A stretch of DNA of 64,000 bases, taken from Hyparrhenia diplandra. Its lineage: Eukaryota; Streptophyta; Magnoliopsida; Poales; Poaceae. The translations under genes and the position numbers were made by a program. The notes below the pieces were generated by a model, which made no database searches, was not told where the DNA came from, and was given only the letters and a program-made list of their open reading frames with translations. Where the stretch lies: assembly GCA_015847255.1 (NCBI GenBank), contig JADLZK010011597.1:80459-144458 (forward strand). The letters are read 5' to 3'. Below, piece after piece: positions 56,993-64,000 of this stretch (position 1 is its first letter; the number at the start of each line of letters is the position of its first letter).

Positions 56993-57459
56993 TTTTGATA
57001 AATGCTTTCAGCTAACCTTTTATATAGAAAACTACTGTGTATTGTTGGGAGCGTGACGTACACCATAAAAACAATAGTTTTTTTTTTTATCCGTGTATAA
57101 AATTTCAAACTAGTTTATATCACTCAACTTAACTCCCAATTGGATGATTTTTTTTCTAAAATTTTCTAAATTCATGATCTATCATTTTCATCCGGCTAAG
57201 TGATAATAACGTTGTTCAAAAATTTACATGCTCTATTCTAAACTGGCGCACAAACTCAAAATGAGTGCCACCTAACTTTATATATATATATTGAGAATAC
57301 GTTAGCTTTATATTTGAATGTGTAACCTTTGATTTTTATTCATATATATATATTGAATTGGAGAAAAGTAAAATAGAAATTTGAAACCCCGTTAAGAGAA
57401 AGGCTCCAAAGCCTGGCGGGCAAATTACCGCCAGGCAATTTCCAAAGTATTGAGCCCAC

Positions 57460-57560
57460 GACGCCAGCCAAATCCCTCTGCTTCCTTCTCTGCGCAAGAG
57501 CCACCCCCTCCAGCCAAATCCCTCTGCTTCCTTCTCTGCGCAAGAGCCACCCCCTCCACC
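57460..57560. repeat. GC-rich tandem repeat (about 48-bp unit) in CACTA interior
   Basis: The stretch beginning CCAGCCAAATCCCTCTGC and ending AGAGCCACCCCCTCC occurs twice in a row, with a third partial copy. The minus-strand frame across it gives repeated Gly/Trp-rich peptides; it has no known domain. Confidence 0.7.
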
Positions 57561-58435
57561 CAAATCCCGATCTGCAACCGCAAGGGTCGTCGCCGCCGCA
57601 CAAATCCATGGCATCCCATGACCTCCCTCCTCCTATACGTCTTCTAAGGCCCACAGCTCGATCGAGATGAAACGCAACCGCATCCATGATGCCCTCCTCT
57701 GCTGTCGTCCTGCCACACAATGGCCCTCACGAAGGCCTAGATCCAATCCAACTCACTAGACACTAAGGATGGGGGCCACGACAGCGCGTCCTGGCAAGCC
57801 CCGTGCGGCCTACCGCGCATCATCCTGGGCACGGTGGTCCAGGGCCATAGGTTCGGCGACCTAGGGTTCATCGGCGCAGCATGGGGCCGTCGGGCATCCT
57901 CCTAGCCTTACTGGTAATCTCTGTGAAGCCTCAAATTGGTAAGCGGCATGCACTCCTTTTTATTTGGTGGTGACATTCGAGAGTGGCCTGTGTGAAACTG
58001 AAACCTTGTCATCTCTTATGCCATGCTCCAAAAATCCTGCAGGCTCAAAGAACAATTTGTTACTCTGAGCTGCAGGCCGCGTGGATTCCTATCAGGTCAG
58101 TACTCAAGGACATAACACCCCTCATTTTGCTTGTGCATGTATGTATCCATCACCATAAGATTGTGCATGTATGTCTCGATCGCCATGATATGGGCTAATG
58201 GATTGTGTGGTCGCTTTCATATGATTAATCTAGGATTGCTGGCAGAGAAGACAATACGATGATGAGCTACAGCCTGAATAACAAGGTGATGACTAAAAAA
58301 ACAAGAAGGCATAATTTGATTACTAAAAAGGACATATAAGAAGATTAATCAATTAGATTCCTGACTGCAGCATTTTAGTTTCAACTCTTTATACAAATCA
58401 CTAAGAGATTATGTCAAATTAATGTAGGTTGGGTC

Positions 58436-58680
58436 CACGGTGCTACTAATGACTTCAAAATATCCTAATAAGGCAAATGTGGCCTATGCAACTCTCTTGA
58501 GCACTAATCCAGAAGACATTGTTGGTGGAGTCAAGATAGGAACTCAATTCTACAAAGTGTGTATCAATCATCTTTGTATCAAAAGATGAGCCATTAGTGA
58601 GGCCTATGCCTGGGTGCAACAATATTGGTGATGCTCAAGCTAAAGGAGTTCCAATTGCTTGGCCTTTGATGTTTGTATGT
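58436..58680 (+). pseudogene. Degenerate CACTA accessory-protein fragment
   Basis: Plus-strand frames read VLLMTSKYPNKANVAYATLL, then I-V-G-G-V-K-I-G-x-x-F-Y-K-V. After one frameshift near 58580 they read SKDEPLVRPMPGCNNIGDAQ and A-K-G-V-P-I-A-W-P. This resembles the C-terminal region of plant Ptta/En/Spm-type transposase-associated proteins as I know them. A possible intron (GTATGTTC ... TTTGCAG, 58675-58761) follows. The N-terminal part is absent. Confidence 0.55.
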
Positions 58681-59319
58681 TCAAAACTACCTTTCCTAAC
58701 TTTGCATCCATGTATATTTGTGGCTTAATTTACAGTGTTACAACTTATATTTTCTTTGCAGGTTGAAATGATTAATGGTTGAATTCCTACATCAATGTGT
58801 ACAAGAAGAAGAAATGGACTTTAGGGATCCTAGATAGTTCTTGAATTTTCTTTCTAGTATGAACTATGTGTGTTTCCTCTCTAGAACCACATCGTTATGT
58901 ACATATACTATGATTTGTTTTGAACAAGAACTATATGATTGAAATCATTTCTATAATACATGGCTCATGTATGATTATGGAAATGTGTGGTTTATGTGAC
59001 TTCACAATGTGTCATATTTGTGTGATTATATAATAATCCGTGTGCTACATGTATAGGCGAAACAAATATTTGTTCCATAATCCGAATATGTTACGATGGA
59101 AATAAAAAAGTGTTACAATAGATATAAAAAGATGTTACAATCCGAATATGTTGCAAACCATATTGTGCTCTACATAACATACATGTGTTACTAGAACTAA
59201 AAAAAAAGTGTTACAACCGACATCCCTATAACACAAGGCGAATGTTCCAATAGTAGATAAATAAATGTGTTGCAAACTATGTACTCTATCATATTGTGAA
59301 GTGTTACTAGAGAAACAAA

Positions 59320-59490
59320 AAGTGTTACAACAAAAATCATTGTAACACTAAACAAGTGTTACTGTAGAAAGAAAAGTGTTACAACAAAAATCATTGTAAC
59401 ACTAAACAAGTGTTCCTGTAGAAATGAAAAAGTGTTACAACAAAAATCATTGTAACACTAAAAGAAGTGTTCCTGTAGACAAGTATAATG
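59320..59490. repeat. Tandem subterminal repeats of the CACTA element
   Basis: About three copies of a roughly 62-bp unit containing GTGTTACAACAAAAATCATT, then GTAACACTAAA, each itself an imperfect inverted repeat (GTGTTACA/TGTAACAC). Candidate transposase-binding array. Confidence 0.75.
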
Positions 59491-60854
59491 TGTTACAATA
59501 AACTTAGTCTATAGTAACATAGGCAATTAGAACACAAAATAGAATGTGTTACTAACAGAGCTAGTAACACTTTTTTTTTTCCAACCTATAGTAACACAAG
59601 TTGGCGTTACTATATCCCCTCTTTGTAGTAGTGATAACTAGTTCTAGTTGAAGATCAAGTTCATCTTGAGTTCGATAGTCAAGAAGTAGCAAGGATCGTT
59701 TTTGAGACTTCTCTCTTGTATTCAATCTGTAAGTTCTCTTATATTTAGAATACAATTGTTATGGCTTTGATCTTTATAATTATTATATTCTTATTGCTAT
59801 GTGTTTATGCTTTGCTATGATTATATATTTAGTTTAGTAAGATTGCTTTATATTTTATGCATGGAATTGTATAGCACTCATATAGATGATCACTATTTGG
59901 GTGATAAGCAATGTGTAAATGTGGTGTTTATACAACGTTTATCCGTAATTGCACCCTACATTAAGATTGGGTCGTGTGGTAGATCGCGGGGGGTGACAGA
60001 CCAATTTGAGTCCTTTGGAGTCCACCCTCAGGAATGTAGGACACGTCGAGCTTTTAATTACGAAGATGAACAAGTTTCGTCCTTGCTTGTCTTTGGTAAT
60101 GCTTGCCATGTATAGAAGTAATCTAATCTTACCATGATAGCTAGATGTATTGCACTAATTGTAGTATTCATAAATGTATATTAATCAAGAGTATCTTAGA
60201 AATATTCATTCTAGTCTAATTTATAACATGCTAATTGCTTGTATGATATTAGTGGCATAGGTTAATACTAGACTCGGACAATTATCATTATATTATTTAT
60301 CTTTATCTTGGACTTATCTGTTGAGTTATGTTTGATGCTCATGGCTACTCGCATTATAATATTGTAAAGTGAATGATCTCATAAATAAATCATATTATAA
60401 AATCATTAGATAGCTCTTATCTCTCTACCTTTCCATAGACTCCCTTCCCCGCGTGGTAAAATATAAATATGATACGGATTACTCCCAGGTGAAGTGCTAC
60501 AATTGGTATTTCTATCCGCGCTTTGCAGATATCATGTTCAATCTTTTATCAAGGCCAATCTATAAATACTATGCCCCGCATTTCTTTAAAAGCGTTATTG
60601 CTAGGGTGCTTGAGACTAGTGTATAGGTAATGCCTAGAAATGAGTGGTATACCTTGAGTTCATATCTGGTGAGATTAACTCCACTATGGATAATGTGGCT
60701 AAGCTACATCCCCACTACTAACACCGCCTAACTTCACTTTTATTGGATCATGAGGTTAATCCCATATCCAAGCTAACATGATTAGATAGATATCCTATAT
60801 ATATTTCTCTCGCCTTCCTAATTAGGATCGTGTTAGAAATATCAACAAGCATTC

Positions 60855-60872
60855 TGGCGCCGTTCTTGGAAG
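60855..60872 (+). promoter_or_regulatory. Primer-binding site, element I
   Basis: TGGCGCCGTTCTTGGAAG, 8 bases after the LTR end; variant of the tRNA-Asp complement, differing at the CCGG position. Confidence 0.75.
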
Positions 60873-61440
60873 GCGTAGTCTATCCAAAAAATATATAATA
60901 AATTTTTCTTGACTTTTTGTTTTTCAAAACTTTCTTAGTTTGGGAGAGCATAGTCAATATTTTAATTTTGAAAATGTTGTTTTCAAAACCTCAAAAAGTT
61001 TTTTCTAGTACTTCTTTCCAACTTTTTAGTTTGAAGGGGTATTAGCCAAGACTTAGACAGAGTTATTCCTAATTAAGTTGGTATTATTTCTAACTTACTA
61101 GTTAGAAAGGGTGCTAGCCGAAAATCCTATAAACACATCACATAAGGAAACAAGAGAGATCACTTTACATCACCTAATGCATAGAGAACCCATTATCACA
61201 TACTCAAACAGGTTCAACCTTGTTTTCTATTTTGTTTTTATCTTTTGCGGGGAGTTGTATGAATAGAAATCTTCGAGGAAAATTTTATTGAAGATCCCGA
61301 GAAATTAATCAGCAGGTAAAAGCAAATCTCAGACAAACTCCAGCTCCTACATTACCATCATCATCATCATCATCATCCGAGACACCAAAGTCTACTTGAA
61401 TTGGAAGTTAATCAAATTACTAGAAATTTGACATCCGAAT
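60873..61440 (+). other. Element I leader
   Basis: Noncoding up to a pyrimidine-rich stretch ending TTTTGCGGGG (about 61242-61251) and an ATG at 61260. Element H has a very similar TTTTTGCGGGG-ATG junction (46747-46758), suggesting a shared splice acceptor plus start. A CATCAT microsatellite lies at about 61354-61377. Confidence 0.55.
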
Positions 61441-62520
61441 TTGAAGCTATGGCAACCAAGACACTTCGTGAATTTTCAGCTCCTACCACGGACAATATTC
61501 TTGTTGGATTTGGAGGTAGAGATTGGAGACAAAGGCTTTGAACTTAAGCCAGGGCTCATTAATATGGTGCAATCAAGTGGGTTTTGTGGAAAGGCACATG
61601 AAGATGCTAGTGCTCATCTCCAACACTTTTTGGAGATCTGCGGTAAAGACATTCACTATGAAGGATGTATCCAAGGATGCAATCTTGCTTCGTCTATTTC
61701 CATTCTCACTATTGGGAGGAGCTAAGCAATGGCTTTATGCTACAAAAGATAAGAATACAACATGGGATATATGTTCCCCTGACCTTTCTAGCAAAGTTCT
61801 TTCCGATAGGCAAGACAAATGCCTTGAGGGGAAGATATCAAATTTTCAACAATAGCATGATGAATCGGTCCACGAAGCATGGGAGCGTTTTCAAGAATAT
61901 ATTTCAGAATGTCCACACCATGGGATGGAAAAGTGGCTATTGATGCGGACTTTTTATCATGGGCTTGTTCGATTGCTTTCGTGAAACTATGGATCTTGCA
62001 ATACCGGTGGTGCTTTCTTATCACTTACAATTACAAAAGCTCGAGAGCTTGTGGAGAAGATGGCTTCCAACCAAGGTTGGAGTGAAGAACGTCAAACTCG
62101 CAAGAGGGGAATGCACCAGCTTAAAGAAGTAGATATGCTATACGCTAAAATGGATCTTATTATGAAGAAGCTAGAAGAAAGGGAATCTCAAACCAAGGCG
62201 GTGATGCAAATTCAATATTCATGCATGACATGTGAAGAATGTGGAAAGTTAGGCCACCTTTGGAAAGAATTGTCCAGAGATCATGGAGGATATTAATTTC
62301 ATCAATAACAACAATAACAATTTCCGTCCTCGCGAGAATCAAGGTTGGAACCAACAGAGGCCCAATTATCGAGGAGTAATTATCAAAGCAATTACCAAGG
62401 TAACAATCAAGGTAACAATTTCAATAATTATCAACCTTCTTTTGAGAGATCAGGTTGTTAACCAAGGAAAAACTATGGAGAATCGTCCAAGAAAAGATAG
62501 CAACTAATGGCAAAGCTCTT
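61441..62520 (+). pseudogene. Gag of element I
   Basis: Frame pieces give EIGDKGFELKPGLINMVQSS, HEDASAHLQHFLEI, DAILLRLFPFSLLGGAKQWL and the C-P-H-H-G-M region, a full Athila-type capsid in at least three frames (61441-61943). Then come LTKMD-like helices, a zinc knuckle CEECGKLGHLWKE (about 62233-62271, last Cys not seen) and an Asn/Gln-rich tail (INNNNNNFRPRENQGWNQQR, 62283-62360). Confidence 0.8.
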
Positions 62521-62796
62521 GAACTTATCAACACTCGTCTAGAAAGTTTTTCTTGACTATCAAGAATCAAAGACAGATTTTAATAAGATGATAGAATCTC
62601 GGATTTCTCAGTTATCTGTTCCACTAACCACACCGGGGAAAGATTAAGGGGCAGTAGGGAAGAATTAGAAACTACCAAATCTTGTCGATATCTATAATGC
62701 AGGTTGTTACTATAGAGAGACCTCGGGGAGTTGTTGGTTAGATGACTCAATGCCATCTAAAAGGAAGATCGGGAAGACCGGTCATTACAATCAAAA

Positions 62797-63360
62797 TTGG
62801 ACACCTCACATTCAACAATGCTCTACTGTGATTTTGGCTCAAGCGTCAACATTATACCCAAGGTAATTTATGAAAAGCTTTATAGTGAACCACTTTGGAA
62901 AACAAATATGTGCTTGCAGCTTGCGAGATCAATCAATTTGTTTATCAGGGGATCCTTGAAGATGTATGTGTGGGAATCGAGAAACTCTTATGTCGCCAGA
63001 TTTCGTAGTTATAGATCTTTGGAAGGAATGAAAAGAGCACCAATCATACTCGGAAGACCATTCTTGTGCTCGGCTAAAAGCTATTATCTACGCAGACAAT
63101 GCAAAAGATTATTTTTAATATTAAGGGGAAGAAAAGAGAAATTCACTTTTCGGAGACAAGGTACACACCTCTCATTTACTTATCCTCAAGGTAATAATCA
63201 TTATATTCTAGAACAGAAGATGGAGCCTTACACTCAGAATAGAAGGAGGAATCAAAACAAGAACAAGATGGCACAGCCTACAAAGGTAATGGTAGTAAAT
63301 AAAATTAAATCTTATAATGAACATTTATTGCAGTCTCCAATGCTACGTCGGACAAGATGA
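62797..63360 (+). pseudogene. First protease-like domain of element I
   Basis: Frame of 187 codons: TMLYCDFGSSVNIIPKVIYE (active site D-F-G-S, about residue 13), then LQLARSINLF and RAPIILGRPFLCSAK (about residue 83). These are the two halves of a retropepsin-like fold. Parts in the middle read out of frame compared with G and H. The tail is Lys/Asn-rich and leads to a second similar domain. Confidence 0.75.
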
Positions 63361-63419
63361 TCCGGGTACACCTACTATTCATTGTTCTATTAATAGGGTG
63401 AAATTTTTATAATACGTAT

Positions 63420-63895
63420 TTGCGATACTGGATGCGGAATTAATCTAATGGCAAAGGTTACATATGAATTATTATTTGGAAAAATTGCCGTTGCAACCAG
63501 CGTATGTGCAAATTTGCAGATGGCGGACCAATCTTATAGAGTTCCCGAAGGAATTGCAAAAAGATGTGTCAGTCAAGATTATGGATCACTATGTTCTCAC
63601 CGACTTTGTAGTCATGGACATGGGAAAGGAAGAAGACCCTCCAATAGTGCTTGGGGAGACCATTCCTCAACACTACACGTGCAATCATCTGCATCCATAC
63701 GAGGAGAGATACATTTCCAATTTCCTAAAGAGAAGGTGCGAAGTTTACTTTAACAGTTACAATGAATATACAAATCCAAGAGGGAGAAGCGGGACAGCTT
63801 CGTCGCCCGTCATAATAGAAGATGGATTAAGAATCAAGAAGATGAAAAGGTATATGAAGAAATCAAGTCTCCAACACTTGAAACATCTATAGAGA
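63420..63895 (+). pseudogene. Second protease-like domain of element I
   Basis: ICDTGCGINLMAKVTYELLF (active site D-T-G-C, 63418-63477) is followed in frame-shifted pieces by LQMADQSYRVPEGIAK (63448-63753), then SVKIMDHYVLTDFVVMDMGK and DPPIVLGE (63464-63892). The same pattern as 62797-63360 about 600 bp earlier makes this a tandem pair. An Arg/Glu-rich stretch follows to the window end. Confidence 0.75.
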
Positions 63896-64000
63896 AGGCA
63901 GAATTAACTACTCGAGAAAAAGAAGAATACTAAATCATCCAAAAGATGGAGGAAGAAGAAGACATCTCCTAGAACATCATCGAGAAGATACTATAGAATC

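Larger units (their letters stand above)
55861..59633. mobile_element. CACTA (En/Spm-type) DNA transposon, non-autonomous, 3773 bp
   Basis: Inverted termini CACTACTACA...TGTAGTAGTG with target duplication ATA (55858-55860 and 59634-59636). The empty site GCTACATAACTAG is seen in the solo LTR (38551-38563). Dense TGTTACA/TGTAACA motifs near both ends (55880-56165 and 59085-59600) fit the subterminal transposase-binding repeats of this superfamily. The interior has only a degenerate protein fragment (58436-58680), a SINE and GC-rich tandem repeats, and no TnpA/TnpD-like transposase. Confidence 0.88.
55273..60847 (+). repeat. Element I 5' LTR, interrupted by a CACTA transposon
   Basis: TGTTGACAC...TATCAACA, identical in layout to the solo LTR 37964-39753 once 55861-59636 is removed (about 1.8 kb net). 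TATA box at 55738-55745. It is preceded by CCCCT (55268-55272), the same 5 bases as at the solo LTR. A primer-binding site follows at 60855. Confidence 0.9.
60848..64000 (+). mobile_element. Element I interior (Athila-like), continues past the window end
   Basis: Primer-binding site (60855-60872), leader, gag (61441-62520) and two protease-like domains (62797-63100 and 63420-63760). RT and integrase, if present, lie beyond 64000. Confidence 0.85.

Noticed and set aside
57425..57720. Gly/Trp-rich minus-strand ORFs in the CACTA element
   Set aside because: Produced by reading through a tandem DNA repeat; repeated peptide is a by-product.

Overview
The window is repeat DNA from a plant nuclear genome, most likely a grass (Poaceae). 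The evidence is nested Ty3/gypsy LTR retrotransposons of the Athila/Tat-like and Tekay/Del chromovirus types, tRNA-Asp-type primer-binding sites (PBS), a CACTA transposon with a 3-bp target duplication, a Harbinger-like TIR element and a tRNA-derived SINE. The grass assignment is inference from familiarity with these families. I see no host gene, rRNA gene or functional tRNA gene.

Layout. 1-2300 (+): integrase and 3' untranslated region of a truncated Athila-like element (A). 2301-2966: an unassigned LTR-like fragment. 2967-24012 (-): a Tekay-type chromovirus (B). Its left LTR is split by a complete non-autonomous Athila-related element (C, 3826-12227) and by a TIR element (12268-13220). Its body lies at 16995-23226 and its right LTR is truncated. 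24013-30719 (-): a second Tekay-type chromovirus (D) with a GC-rich 3.06-kb LTR; its 5' end is lost. 30722-31122 (-): an LTR end followed by a repeated PBS unit (E). 31123-33805 (+): a gutted Athila-like element (F). 33806-41631 (+): a non-autonomous gag-protease element (G) carrying a solo LTR at 37964-39753. 41632-54842 (-): an inverted partial copy of G (G'), whose LTR is split by a tandem non-autonomous element (H, 41931-52059, +). 54862-55272 (+): a third G fragment (G''). 55273-64000 (+): an element (I) whose 5' LTR contains the CACTA transposon (55861-59633). Its gag and two protease-like domains run to the window end.

Three observations stand out. (1) The 3' untranslated regions of A, C, G, G' and H share arrays of about 50-bp units that fold as a three-way junction. 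Base changes in the stems are compensated between units, so this looks like a conserved structured RNA or DNA motif. (2) Paired LTR copies differ almost only at CAG, CTG or CCG trinucleotides, and mostly by small indels. This pattern fits base-calling error at CHG-methylated cytosines, so most frameshifts here should not be read as biological decay. (3) Two abrupt orientation switches (41631/41632, and the ~400-bp-arm palindrome around 54852) are either genuine fold-back rearrangements or assembly chimeras.

Only A, B and D show polymerase or integrase domains; C, G and H lack them and would need enzymes supplied by relatives. Element letters are local names.
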